A DNA stretch of 55,334 bases from Candidatus Aminicenantota bacterium (GCA_016783445.1 JADHWO010000010.1:1-55334), one strand, 5' to 3'. Counted from the stretch's first letter, positions 36,874 to 46,296 are shown. The notes: generated from the letters alone by a model not told the origin. Made by a program: numbers and translations.

Positions 36874-38316
36874 CTATTTCACAATATATATATCAATGAC
36901 TGCAGCTGCCCACTCAGAAGGCGAAAAAACCTTTGTTATCCCTCGAGTGGAACGAACAAGTTCTTTAAGTTCGTCACTTCCAAGTGTATGTAATAATTCT
37001 TCTTCTCTGCCGCCACAAAACCTTGCCAGGTCAAGCGGTTTCTCTGCGACAATTGCTACTGTTCTCATTTTTCCAAGAGGTTCAACAGCTTCAATGGCAA
37101 ATTTCCCATCTGATGGAGGTATGACCACTCCTTCGCCAGCTTCGATAAAATTGTCCTTCTGATAAAGATTGGGAAGAAGGCAGGTTACTTCTCCATCTAC
37201 AGATATTGCAAAAATATAAAGATAACCACTTCTTTCACTGTCAATATAAAATTCAACAAAATCTTTCAGTTTAATTTTATTCGAGGTTCTTCCATATAAT
37301 CTGAGATTTAAACTAAAGGTGCTGGATGAATTAATAAGGTTTGATAATTCAGCCTGGGGAGTAAGGAAGAATATCGGTTTGTCGATTTTTCCAGGTTCCG
37401 CATCGATCTGAGGTTCCTGTTTCACCTTTAAACCTCTCAAACAATCTTTTGAATATTGAAGAAGTTCCCGGTATGTAATTACATCATCATTATTAGAATC
37501 AGCTACCCCTCCAAGGCCTTTTAAAACTGAATATGTCATAGCTCCATTTGGATGACCAGAAGAAATATTTATAGGAATAGCAATTTGATGGGGAGCTGCT
37601 GCAGAAAATATTGAGATCTCGCCTGCACCTTGAGCAAAATCAACCCCGGACCTAATATTATTTGTTGACTCGCTGTAATATCCATTGGTTTGTCTCCCAC
37701 CACGAGATTGTGATTCTCCCTCTAACAATGCAGGAGGAGGAAGGACACGGGCAAAATACCCTTCTTGGTTTACGCCACTTGCCTTGGGTGAAGCTCCCCG
37801 TGTTATTGTGCCGGAATGACAGGAGTCAAAAAGAAAAAAAGCACGGCGGTCTTTCAGCTTAACGATAAACTCATTAATTTCATCATCTGATATCAGGTTT
37901 AAAAGATATCTTGGTTCTGTATTAGAAGGACAGATACATTCGTCAAGGCCATCTTCTTCATCCCCATTTAAGTCTTTAACCTGTTTGCCATGACCTGAAT
38001 AACTAAAAATCACCCAGTCTTGAGATTTTGTCTCTCGAGATAACCATCGAAATCCTTCCAATATTGACTCTTTAGTAGCATCTTGATTTAAAAGAACACG
38101 GATTTCATTTTCTTTAAAATCATATTTCTCTATCAATATCTTTTTAAAATCAAGTACATCATTCACACAGCCTTTAAGATCGAGTTTTCCCCCATATTTA
38201 TCATTATATATATAGTGATCAATTCCAACTAAAAGCGCTCTTCTTGCAGCTAAAAGGTGAGTTGAAAATAGAAGAATTAATAAAATAAAAACAATAAAAA
38301 CAATTGATTTTTTCAC
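36874..38316 (-). CDS. exported metacaspase-like peptidase with DUF4384 domain
   Basis: A signal peptide (about 1-23, ending LLAA) precedes a caspase domain (about 25-300). His109 lies in SYSGHG and is followed by the type I metacaspase-like motif DLNGDEEDGLDE (115-126). Cys166 lies in DSCHSG. A further EF-hand-like loop lies at 273-284 (DSNNDDVITYRE). DUF4384 (about 330-445) has YIDSERSGYLYIFAISVDGE and a following strand with PPSDGKFAIEAVEPLG. The acidic loops make calcium control likely, as in metacaspases, though this is not tested. It is the first gene of the caspase-caspase-giant 3 operon. The shared DUF4384 links it to the LPP20 protein at 6418. Confidence 0.9.
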   Translation of the reverse strand: MKKSIVFIVFILLILLFSTHLLAARRALLVGIDHYIYNDKYGGKLDLKGCVNDVLDFKKILIEKYDFKENEIRVLLNQDATKESILEGFRWLSRETKSQDWVIFSYSGHGKQVKDLNGDEEDGLDECICPSNTEPRYLLNLISDDEINEFIVKLKDRRAFFLFDSCHSGTITRGASPKASGVNQEGYFARVLPPPALLEGESQSRGGRQTNGYYSESTNNIRSGVDFAQGAGEISIFSAAAPHQIAIPINISSGHPNGAMTYSVLKGLGGVADSNNDDVITYRELLQYSKDCLRGLKVKQEPQIDAEPGKIDKPIFFLTPQAELSNLINSSSTFSLNLRLYGRTSNKIKLKDFVEFYIDSERSGYLYIFAISVDGEVTCLLPNLYQKDNFIEAGEGVVIPPSDGKFAIEAVEPLGKMRTVAIVAEKPLDLARFCGGREEELLHTLGSDELKELVRSTRGITKVFSPSEWAAAVIDIYIVK

Positions 38317-38530
38317 ATTATCCCTTTTTATCAGTTAAAAGTAACAAGGCTATTATTAGTCCAAACATTGTAAAAAGACTAACTAGTATCAAAAAGAAAA
38401 AATATCACCCTGTTAAACAAGCTTCCTTTAGCACCTCGTATTTTCAACAAAACGCTATTATTCATTTTGCCTATCTAAATATTATTGTCAAGTTAAATGT
38501 GTAATAACAGAATAAACTTCAAGCAGTTAG

Positions 38531-38560
38531 TTAGCCTGAATTATTCATAAAAACTGCCGA
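38531..38560. repeat. 30-bp perfect inverted repeat, left copy (partner 42642-42671)
   Basis: The 30 bases beginning TTAGCCTGAATTATTCATAA are the exact reverse complement of 42642-42671. The pair brackets the C69 peptidase and acyl-CoA synthetase genes (38570-42107). No transposase lies between. A solo end of the mobile element at 42410 is the simplest reading. Confidence 0.9.
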
Positions 38561-38569
38561 CTCTAATTT

Positions 38570-40192
38570 TTACTTTTCACGCCATGCTGGCAATTTGAAC
38601 TGTTCTGGCTTGGATTTCAAGACTTCTCTAAGCCATTCTGACGGATATCCTACTCCTCTGGCACGACCTCTTTCGTTTTTTACATATCCATCATTGTACT
38701 TCGTCAAAAGAAACTCACCCAGCTCGATCCAGCGTTTCACCACCATTTCTCCATTAGTGACTGAATAGTTCGTCAAATATCGAACCAGTAATTCCGGATC
38801 CTTTTTGTATAAATCGATGGCTGTTTTCTCGATAACAGGCTGGAGAGATATAAACTGCCCTTCCAGGGCTGCCTGGACTTTTTGAATATCTTTGACCATA
38901 TAAGAATATTTCAGGTTTGCGTAGTTAGCCACAAAATTAAACACCCACCATGCAGAATCCCATGAGAATTCCTGGATATCTCCTCGAGTAAAAGTCTCTG
39001 GGATATCCTTGATACAGCAATACAGGGGCACATAACAGGTTGTGTAAGTATCATCCCACCCGTACCAGTACACACCGCCGACAACATTTGGAAGCCAGTC
39101 GCGGGACTGGGAGATAAAAGAAAATGCGGTCTGCTGGGTCGAGATGGGGCGTTCCCAGCTATATTTTACGCCATCCACTTCCCAAGTAAGGCCGCGGCAG
39201 CGGACAGGACACCCGAAGGGGCCGGCATCAACACCCTTAGTCATATCAAACGGTGTTCCCTCATAATGGTCACGCATAATATTCATGACATCATGGAGAG
39301 AAATCTTTTTATCAGGTTTTATCCACAGCGGATAAGGTTTTGTTCCCTCCACACCCCGTTGAAAATCAGGGGAAAGATTCATGGATGGAGCGCTTCGGCG
39401 GAACATACTCCAAACTCTGGCAGCACAGGTCCTGAGGGAGTCAGGTTCTGGAGGATGATAGGCATAACGAAAACTGAAGGATTTTCTTGATTTTTTATCA
39501 TAGTATCCCTTTTTTTCGGCAAATGAGATAACATCTTTGGAATACAAGCAATTTTCAGGGTCATTTAAGGGGAATTCCCCGATTCGTGACATATTGGCAT
39601 GCGCAGAGATATACCCGTCGGGAATCCTCAGGGCTACCCAGTTGGCACCCTTGCCGCCCGGACCCGGCCCGATCATCTCCATAATCCACGCCTCCTTAGT
39701 ATCTGCGATAGAAAAGGATTCTCCCGAGCTTGCATAACCATATTCCTCGACAAGGCTTGCCATAACCTTTATGGCTTCCCTGGCGGTTTTTGCCCTCTGC
39801 AAAGCAAGCTTCATCAAAGTGAAATAATGTAAAAATCCTTCCGGATTGCGCAGTTCCCTTCGGCCTCCAAATGTGGTCTCGCCAATAGCCAGCTGGTATT
39901 CATTCATCAATCCCACAACAGCATAAGTGTGAGGGACCTGTGCGATTTTTCCTTTCAGCTTGCCATCACGGCCCAAGATCTCGATGAATTCCCCGGGTTT
40001 ATGGTCCTGAGCAGGAATATATTCGAGATGGGGCAAGAATTCCCCGTCGCAGGTGTAAGTGATCAAAACAGAGCCATCTTTTGAGGCACCTTTTGTAACC
40101 AAAAAGCTGGAACAATCATCATCCGCCCATTGATTGACGACTAAAAGGCTCATGAGACAAAAGCATACAAGGAAAATGCTTTTACGAATCAT
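38570..40192 (-). CDS. exported peptidase family C69 (dipeptidase-like)
   Basis: I place the start at 40192, because AAGGAGG (40201-40207) lies eight bases upstream and a signal peptide follows at once; an ATG at 40255 would add 21 residues before the signal. The mature chain of this 540-residue product begins near the catalytic Cys27 (ADDDCSSFLV), as in C69 Ntn-hydrolases that expose an N-terminal cysteine after processing. Family motifs include QVPHTYAVVGLMNEYQLAIG and GPGPGGKGANWVALRIPDGY. C69 enzymes are dipeptidases or amide hydrolases. Export suggests use of peptides outside the cytoplasm. Confidence 0.88.
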   Translation of the reverse strand: MIRKSIFLVCFCLMSLLVVNQWADDDCSSFLVTKGASKDGSVLITYTCDGEFLPHLEYIPAQDHKPGEFIEILGRDGKLKGKIAQVPHTYAVVGLMNEYQLAIGETTFGGRRELRNPEGFLHYFTLMKLALQRAKTAREAIKVMASLVEEYGYASSGESFSIADTKEAWIMEMIGPGPGGKGANWVALRIPDGYISAHANMSRIGEFPLNDPENCLYSKDVISFAEKKGYYDKKSRKSFSFRYAYHPPEPDSLRTCAARVWSMFRRSAPSMNLSPDFQRGVEGTKPYPLWIKPDKKISLHDVMNIMRDHYEGTPFDMTKGVDAGPFGCPVRCRGLTWEVDGVKYSWERPISTQQTAFSFISQSRDWLPNVVGGVYWYGWDDTYTTCYVPLYCCIKDIPETFTRGDIQEFSWDSAWWVFNFVANYANLKYSYMVKDIQKVQAALEGQFISLQPVIEKTAIDLYKKDPELLVRYLTNYSVTNGEMVVKRWIELGEFLLTKYNDGYVKNERGRARGVGYPSEWLREVLKSKPEQFKLPAWREK

Positions 40193-40325
40193 TGTAAAAT
40201 CCTCCTTATTTAATGAATTGTTATTAAAAATCGAAAGTACAGAATATATTCCCAATATACTTATCAGAAAGCATGCCCTAATGTATCCTTCTTCATCTCA
40301 GGGCTGCCTGATTACCAGCTTAAAT

Positions 40326-42107
40326 TTAATCCTCATACAGCGTATCAAGCTGCGCTCTGTACTTTTCCATTACAATTTTACGTTTGATTTTTAAAGATGA
40401 TGTCTGTTCACCGCTTTCTACGCTGAATTCGTTAGGCGCGATTAAAACCTTTTTTAAGGTCTCAAAAGAGGACAGAGATTTGTTTTTCTCCTGAACTTCG
40501 TTATCGATCAACTCTATAACTTTAGGATGCTTGCAGAGCTCCTCCAAGCTGCTGAACTGGATGTCTTGTTTCGCTGCCCAGTCGCTCACCTGATCTTGAT
40601 TAAGCGTGACCACGCCTGTAAGATATTTTTTCTTGTCGCCATAAACCACTGCCTGGCCGATGTAACGTGATGTTTGCATGATGTTTTCAACCCGCTGTGG
40701 TGCTATATTTTTTCCGCCAGACGTTACGATTATTTCCTTCTTGCGGTCGGTAATACGCAGAAAGCCGTCTTCATCGATCTCACCGATATCCCCTGTGTAA
40801 AGCCAGCCATCTTTATCAATTGTCTCCGCTGTTTCTTCAGGGCTTTTGTAGTAACCAAGCATGTTGTTTTTACCTCTGAACAGCACTTCCCCATCCGGCA
40901 TAATTTTCTGTTCGACTTCCGGACAGGGTTGACCAACAGTGCCGAGCTTATAATTATCGTAACGGTTAACGTTTGTAACCGAGGTGTTCTCTGTCATGCC
41001 TAGACCTTCCAGGATAAGAATGCCACAGGCATGGAAAAATTCTGCAAGTGCCTTGTTTAAAGGTGCGGCGCCGGAAACTGCATAGACAAGATTGCCGCCT
41101 AAAACCGCTTGAATTTTAGAGAAAACAAGTTTGTTGGCGAGCTTATGTTTAAAAGCAAGCAATCCTTTTACAGGCTTTTTCTGCTGCTGCAATTTACTCA
41201 CAGCATAGCCTGCCCTGAGTGCCCATTTAAAAAGCTTATACTTGATCCCGCCTGTATCCTGTATAGTGGAGGTGATTTTAATATAGGTTTTTTCATAAGC
41301 TCGAGGCGAAGTTGCAAAAAAATGCGGCTTTACTTCTTTTAAATTATCCGCCACTTTTTCCAAACTCTCACCAATATTTACCGTGAGCGCTGCTCGCATG
41401 CAGACATAAACAATAATCCGCGCAAAAACATGCGGAAGCGGTAAGAAAAGCAAAGTTTCAAAATAAGGCTCAACCAGAATAGACTGGAGTGCTGACCAGG
41501 AAGTAAAAACCAGGTTCTCGTGCGTGATCATCGCGCCCTTTGGGACGCCGGTTGTCCCGGATGTATAAATGAGTGAAGCCACGTCCCCGGGTCGTATCTC
41601 AGCCGCCCGTGCAAGAAATTTTTCGTCAGTAACATTCTCGCCCTTTGACATAAATTCCTGCCAGGTCATCACTGCCTCTGCACCGGACGGCTCTCCTTCG
41701 ATAATTACTATATTCTTCAGATCAGGCAGGTTATTTCGTACTTTGATAATCTTATCCAGTTGATCCTGGTTCTCAACAAAAAGAATAGCTGCATCACTGT
41801 GATTGATAATGAAGGCGCAGTCATCCGGTAAATTGGAATGATAAATCCCGACAGTTACAGCACCGATGCTAACTGTTGCCATATCGACCTGAATCCATTC
41901 CAGCCGGGTCCAGCTTAGAATATTAACTTTGTCATCTTTTTCGATTCCCAGTGCTATAAGGCTTTTAGAGATTTTTTTACAGGTTTCCTGATTTTCTCCC
42001 CAGGTTACTGGTTTCCAATTTGTGCCGTCTTTATACCTGTAAGCGACCTTATCCTGGTTTTTAACACAGACATTTTTAAATAACTCATAAATTGACTTCT
42101 CAGACAT
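40326..42107 (-). CDS. long-chain acyl-CoA synthetase (AMP-forming)
   Basis: The 593-residue cytoplasmic enzyme activates fatty acids with ATP and CoA. The phosphate-binding motif YTSGTTGVPKG (about 180-190), the adenylate motif ILEGLGMTE (about 367-375), YTGDIGEIDEDGFLRITDR (about 445-463) and the catalytic Lys region SGGKNIAPQRVE (near the C-terminal third) are intact. It resembles FadD15-type enzymes. Substrate chain length cannot be told. It lies 70 bases upstream of the C69 peptidase start region and may be co-transcribed with it, although the products share no pathway. The pair is bracketed by inverted repeats. Confidence 0.92.
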   Translation of the reverse strand: MSEKSIYELFKNVCVKNQDKVAYRYKDGTNWKPVTWGENQETCKKISKSLIALGIEKDDKVNILSWTRLEWIQVDMATVSIGAVTVGIYHSNLPDDCAFIINHSDAAILFVENQDQLDKIIKVRNNLPDLKNIVIIEGEPSGAEAVMTWQEFMSKGENVTDEKFLARAAEIRPGDVASLIYTSGTTGVPKGAMITHENLVFTSWSALQSILVEPYFETLLFLPLPHVFARIIVYVCMRAALTVNIGESLEKVADNLKEVKPHFFATSPRAYEKTYIKITSTIQDTGGIKYKLFKWALRAGYAVSKLQQQKKPVKGLLAFKHKLANKLVFSKIQAVLGGNLVYAVSGAAPLNKALAEFFHACGILILEGLGMTENTSVTNVNRYDNYKLGTVGQPCPEVEQKIMPDGEVLFRGKNNMLGYYKSPEETAETIDKDGWLYTGDIGEIDEDGFLRITDRKKEIIVTSGGKNIAPQRVENIMQTSRYIGQAVVYGDKKKYLTGVVTLNQDQVSDWAAKQDIQFSSLEELCKHPKVIELIDNEVQEKNKSLSSFETLKKVLIAPNEFSVESGEQTSSLKIKRKIVMEKYRAQLDTLYED

Positions 42108-42409
42108 CTCCCCTCCTCCAGTTTATTTAAAATCCATTATTTTATATTTTATAATAAGCGGATTGTACTCATCATCATTATAAAGTCAATAATATGAAAA
42201 CTGATTTTTTCATAAGCCTTCTTCTTATTTTATGTGACAGGAAAAATACATAAGAAATTGATTTATTTGTTAGCAAAAATTCTCCCCGGTTTCTGTATTA
42301 TTTCTTTTATTTGATCTTCTCTTTATGATTTATATCAAAAGGAAAAACCGGAGTCAAAGATATTACTCATGTTTCTGAAGAAGAACAATCCGATTCTTTA
42401 TATGAAATC
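42108..42409. other. AT-rich intergenic stretch upstream of the acyl-CoA synthetase
   Basis: The 300 bases between the synthetase start and the mobile element hold no recognisable gene, RNA or strong hairpin. The synthetase promoter must lie here. The following 42672-42758 holds the start signals of the isomerase-like gene. Confidence 0.4.
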
Positions 42410-42671
42410 TAACCTGGATTATTCACGAGTCGAGGTTGCCGTAGATGCAAGGCGTAAAGGATGAAGCTGTGGTTCTCCACCGCAAATCCTTTGCAACGAA
42501 GCAGATGCGGTGAGATCGGCTCGCTCGAAGAGTAAAAAATGCCGATGATTGATAAAATTGAATTTAAAAAACAGAGTGATGTTCTGGAACTGGTGAAAAA
42601 TCATACTAACGAATTGATATTATTGAAAATGAATGATGGCATCGGCAGTTTTTATGAATAATTCAGGCTAA
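42410..42671 (+). mobile_element. 262-bp MITE-like element
   Basis: Imperfect terminal inverted repeats (TAACCTGGATTATTCACGA at 42410-42428; inverse of TTAGCCTGAATTATTCATA at 42653-42671) enclose a sequence with no transposase. An internal 8-base inverted repeat (TGCCGATG / CATCGGCA) lies near the right side. A 40-codon frame (42538-42660) is inside and is probably not a gene. Solo ends occur at 38531 and 2689, so the element family is dispersed. The family of its transposase is not known from this window. Confidence 0.65.
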
Positions 42672-42758
42672 TTATTTGTTGATATTAATAATTATAAAGA
42701 TAAAATTATAGGTAAACAGCCTCAGAATAAAAGGATACACAACTGGAGGTAATTAAAA

Positions 42759-44318
42759 ATGAAAAAAAATCCCATACATTCTCATGACCATCAACACAAT
42801 TGCTGCATGTCAAAGGCATCTGAAGAAATGACACGCCGCGAATTTATGGGTGGTGTCAGCATTGCTGCCGGAGGATTGGCACTATCGTCACTTGGAAGGG
42901 CTTCACTTGATTTTTCCGAAAAAATGAACCTTAAACCGGCTCCTCCTCTTCCTTTAAGAGTCCAGCCTGTCCTGACGTACGCTATTCCCAAAAGAAAGGA
43001 AAAGACCAGCTGGAGGGCATGGGGCGGATTCCATACACAGCAAGATATCGCTGATGAACAACAACGAATCGCCCGTGAGCTGAAGAAAATCCAGGCAGAG
43101 TCTGAATTCCCGCTAAAAATACTCCCGCTGGTTGCAGTGAACCGCATAGAACAGGCAACAAAAGTTGCCCAAGGGAGTCATGATGTTTTACTGCTTTACG
43201 CAGCCGGTTCATGGGTGAATGTCCTCGAAGCCCTTACTAATCCCAAAAAGTGGACCATTTTATTCCTGCGTCATAAATCCGGTCCAGTTTACCTGTGGTA
43301 TGAAATAACACACAACCGTTATCTACGTAAAACCGTGGATGAGTTCGGCCAGCCGGGCGTGGATTACCAGGATGTAGTGGTGGACAAACTTAATGAGGTC
43401 CAGTGGCGGCTGCGTGCACTTTTTGGTTTAAAAAATACACTCGGTAAAAAGATCGTTGCTGTTGGAGGGCCCGGAGGCTGGGGTGTAGGCGGGCAAAAAG
43501 CACCTGATATAACCCGTAATTTCTGGAAAATGGACATCCATACGGTAAGTTACCCCGTACTCGGGGAAATGATTAAAAAAGCACGTAAAAATAAGGCTTT
43601 AGTGAAACGCTGCGGCCAGGAGGCTGATTTGTACATCAAACAACGCGGAATATCGCTGAAAACAAATAAACAATTTGTAATTAATGCTTTTATACTTAAT
43701 GAGATATTTAAAAAGCTGATGGACCAGGCTAATACTGACGCTATTACTATCAACCACTGCATGGGTACTATTATGCCACTTGCAGAAACCACAGCATGCC
43801 TGCCATTAAGCCTCTTGAATGACTCAGGATATACGGCGTATTGCGAATCAGATTTTGTAGTAATACCTTCCGGGATACTGCTGCACCACATTTCCGGAAA
43901 GCCCGTGTTCCTTAACGACCCTACTTACCCGCACGACGGTGTAGTCACAATGGCGCACTGCACAGCACCCAGAAAAATGGACGGTAAGAATTACGAGCCG
44001 GCAAAAATCCTGACACACTTTGAGTCAGATTACGGTGCTGCTCCCAAAGTAGAGATGAAACTGGGTCAAAAAATCACGGTGATCGATCCTGATTTTAACA
44101 ACAAGATCTGGCTTGGATTTGAAGCAGAGATTATCGATAATCCGTTTATGGATATCTGCCGATCCCAGATCGATGTTCAGATTAATGGCGACTGCGACAA
44201 ACTTATTGCTGAAACCAAAGGTTTCCACTGGATGGCCTCGTATGGAAACTACTTGAGAGAAACAGGCTATGCTTTAAAAAAAGTAGGCGTGGACTGGTTT
44301 AACCTGAGCAAACAATAA
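42759..44318 (+). CDS. Tat-exported L-fucose/arabinose isomerase-like protein
   Basis: The twin-arginine motif TRREFMGG (Arg26, Arg27) and a hydrophobic stretch indicate Tat export. The 519-residue product shows the fucose-isomerase-like fold with GGPGGWGVG (about 230) and the C-terminal motif NHCMGTIMPLAETTACLPL followed by YCESDF (about 330-370). His- and Cys-rich residues at the N-terminus (HSHDHQHNCC) may bind metal. Classical sugar isomerases are cytoplasmic, so a secreted relative is unusual; it may be a periplasmic sugar-binding or -modifying protein. Neighbours (MFS transporter, aldo/keto reductase, lyase) fit glycoside handling. Confidence 0.72.
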   Translation: MKKNPIHSHDHQHNCCMSKASEEMTRREFMGGVSIAAGGLALSSLGRASLDFSEKMNLKPAPPLPLRVQPVLTYAIPKRKEKTSWRAWGGFHTQQDIADEQQRIARELKKIQAESEFPLKILPLVAVNRIEQATKVAQGSHDVLLLYAAGSWVNVLEALTNPKKWTILFLRHKSGPVYLWYEITHNRYLRKTVDEFGQPGVDYQDVVVDKLNEVQWRLRALFGLKNTLGKKIVAVGGPGGWGVGGQKAPDITRNFWKMDIHTVSYPVLGEMIKKARKNKALVKRCGQEADLYIKQRGISLKTNKQFVINAFILNEIFKKLMDQANTDAITINHCMGTIMPLAETTACLPLSLLNDSGYTAYCESDFVVIPSGILLHHISGKPVFLNDPTYPHDGVVTMAHCTAPRKMDGKNYEPAKILTHFESDYGAAPKVEMKLGQKITVIDPDFNNKIWLGFEAEIIDNPFMDICRSQIDVQINGDCDKLIAETKGFHWMASYGNYLRETGYALKKVGVDWFNLSKQ

Positions 44319-44324
44319 TCACAC

Positions 44325-44347
44325 AAAATGGGGACAGTCCCCATTTT
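44325..44347. repeat. 23-bp perfect palindrome between convergent genes
   Basis: Arms AAAATGGGGAC (44325-44335) and GTCCCCATTTT (44337-44347) flank one central base. It lies between the stops of the isomerase-like gene and the MFS gene, where it may end transcription on both strands. The core GGGGACAGTCCCC is also a common dispersed palindrome in bacteria. Confidence 0.75.
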
Positions 44348-44354
44348 CTCTGCT

Positions 44355-45734
44355 TTATTCTTTATTGGGCAGTTCAAGCCCATAACCGGATTTTTTATCA
44401 AAGGCTTTTAACAAAAATGCAAAAATGATTCCAAGTATTCCTAAGCCTACCAACATTAATATGGGCATTGTGTAATTATATGTTGCTGTTCCCGCTGAAG
44501 CCATTTCAGCGGTTACTCCTGGATTTGTAATATCCAATACAAATCCCATTAAAAACGGAATTCCAAACAGTCCAAAATTCTGAATAAAGAACATTGCACC
44601 ATATGCTGTCCCCAGCCTTTTCTCTTCAACAATCTTTGCAACAGACGGCCACATTGCAGCAGGAACAAGTGAAAATGCTACACCTAACACAAACATGGGG
44701 ATATAAGGCGTTAAAGAAGTAAGAGACAATGTCAAATGTACAAAAATGAGAAGGAGTGAACCAAAAATCATCAATGAAGCACTTTTCCCTTTCCTATCAC
44801 AGAACCACCCGAAAATCGGCGTAAAGACAATAGTGCCATACGGAAGAATTGTCGTAATCCAGCCGCTCTGTTTTAAAGAAAAGCCAAACTTATTATGTAA
44901 AAAATCAGGAGCAAAGGCTAAAAACGGAAATACAGCAGAATAAAAAGTGACACAAAGCAATGTAACAAATATAAAGGAAGGATTCTTAAATAATGCTATC
45001 ACATCAGAAAATTTAAACTCATCACTTTTATCTTTTGGGAGTTTTTCCTTAACATGCCTGTCAAATTTTACATCAAACATTGCATAAGTTATAAATCCCA
45101 AAAGAGAAACTAATACCAGCACCGCTCCAAACCAGCCGGCAGTTGCCCAGCCCGTTTGAGCATTTATAAGAACTGGAGAAAATATAAAAGCAGTGGCCGT
45201 ACCAAACCGCGCAATAGCCAGGTTAATTCCAAAAGCAAAAGCCAATTCTTTGCCTTTAAACCACTTGACCATTATCTTATTGATAGTGACATAACAAGTT
45301 TCACACCCCAGGCCGAATAAAAACCTGCCTAACAACATCATTTTTAATTCAGGAGAATAACGGGAAAAAATGGAACTCATAAATGAATATCCAAATGCTC
45401 CCGGTTTAAATAAATCACTTGCACCATATGCTGTTGTCATTGCACCCAAGACCACAAAAGAAAGAAAGATAAATCCGGTTTTTCTTATTCCCCATTTATC
45501 AAGGATTATGCCTCCCAGAATAGCCATAAGCAAAAAAGAGTTAGCAAAAGAATAGGCACCCACCATTAAACCGTACTCAGCATTACTTAATCCCGTCTCA
45601 CTTTGCAGGGTTGATTTGATGGCTGAGAAAACATCATAAAAATAATAAGTAGCAAACATTACAAGACTAACAAGCAATAAAGCGCCCCATCGCATTAGGG
45701 CTGAATCTTTAAGTGTTTTTTTTATCTCTTCCAT
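44355..45734 (-). CDS. MFS transporter
   Basis: The 459-residue protein has about 12 membrane helices in two halves, with a cytoplasmic loop in the middle rich in Lys and Asp (KEKLPKDKSDEFKF). The loop between helices 2 and 3 has a LDKWGIRKTG pattern typical of MFS motif A, and the second half has the equivalent CDRKGKSAS. The substrate is unknown; neighbours suggest sugar or oligosaccharide uptake. It resembles the organic-anion and hexuronate branches. A ribosome site AAAGGGAT precedes the start at 45734. The gene is convergent with the isomerase-like gene. Confidence 0.9.
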   Translation of the reverse strand: MEEIKKTLKDSALMRWGALLLVSLVMFATYYFYDVFSAIKSTLQSETGLSNAEYGLMVGAYSFANSFLLMAILGGIILDKWGIRKTGFIFLSFVVLGAMTTAYGASDLFKPGAFGYSFMSSIFSRYSPELKMMLLGRFLFGLGCETCYVTINKIMVKWFKGKELAFAFGINLAIARFGTATAFIFSPVLINAQTGWATAGWFGAVLVLVSLLGFITYAMFDVKFDRHVKEKLPKDKSDEFKFSDVIALFKNPSFIFVTLLCVTFYSAVFPFLAFAPDFLHNKFGFSLKQSGWITTILPYGTIVFTPIFGWFCDRKGKSASLMIFGSLLLIFVHLTLSLTSLTPYIPMFVLGVAFSLVPAAMWPSVAKIVEEKRLGTAYGAMFFIQNFGLFGIPFLMGFVLDITNPGVTAEMASAGTATYNYTMPILMLVGLGILGIIFAFLLKAFDKKSGYGLELPNKE

Positions 45735-45893
45735 TTTTATCCCTTTAAATTCAGATTGTTAGACTAAAACATATAATTTTCTAAAAGTAAAGTGCGGGCT
45801 TCTAAAATTGAATATTCTAACGAGGCTAATAGATTAGAAGCTGTCAAAGCTATCTTATAGTACTTCGAGATACAGCTGGAAGAAGCAGCTCAC

Positions 45894-46187
45894 TTATTTC
45901 TTTATTCTCGACTTCACATACCAGGAAAAGGAAACAACAGCCACGATTACTCCAATCACTATGACTATAATAATTAGCAGGTTTCCCTGCTCCGGAGCGG
46001 CTGTTGCTTCAGAAGAAATCACAGGCAGAGTTACATAAGAGGCATAGGTGCTGTTCCGGTGCATAGTGATTGTTGGTGGTGGCGACAGCTCAGGAGTTTC
46101 AAAATTATTCTGGTCAGCGTATGTGAAATTTTTATTATTTGGGCAAGCATCCTTATTTCCGTGATAGGTAATGCTTTTGGAAATGGC
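45894..46187 (-). pseudogene. 3' fragment of a surface protein gene with C-terminal membrane anchor
   Basis: A 97-codon frame open to an upstream stop has no usable start. It carries ITYHGNKDACPNN, a Thr/Pro-rich segment (ETPELSPPPTIT) and a C-terminal helix of about 20 hydrophobic residues (LLIIIVIVIGVIVAVV) followed by a basic end (KSRIKK). That is the tail of a membrane-anchored exported protein; the front part is missing. The flanking gap (45735-45893 and 46188-46296) has nothing else that I recognise except two adjacent GACTTCAAA copies. Confidence 0.55.
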
Positions 46188-46296
46188 TTAAGCGATCATT
46201 GATGAGGAAATGGCGTGAAAAATCTGAAGGGAGCAAAGCCATACCCAAAAGCATATTTGAAGTCTTTGAAGTCTGATCCCGTTAACTCGTTAACTG

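Noticed and set aside
42538-42660. 40-codon frame inside the MITE-like element
   Set aside because: It uses the terminal repeat as its end and has no start signals; part of the element rather than a gene.
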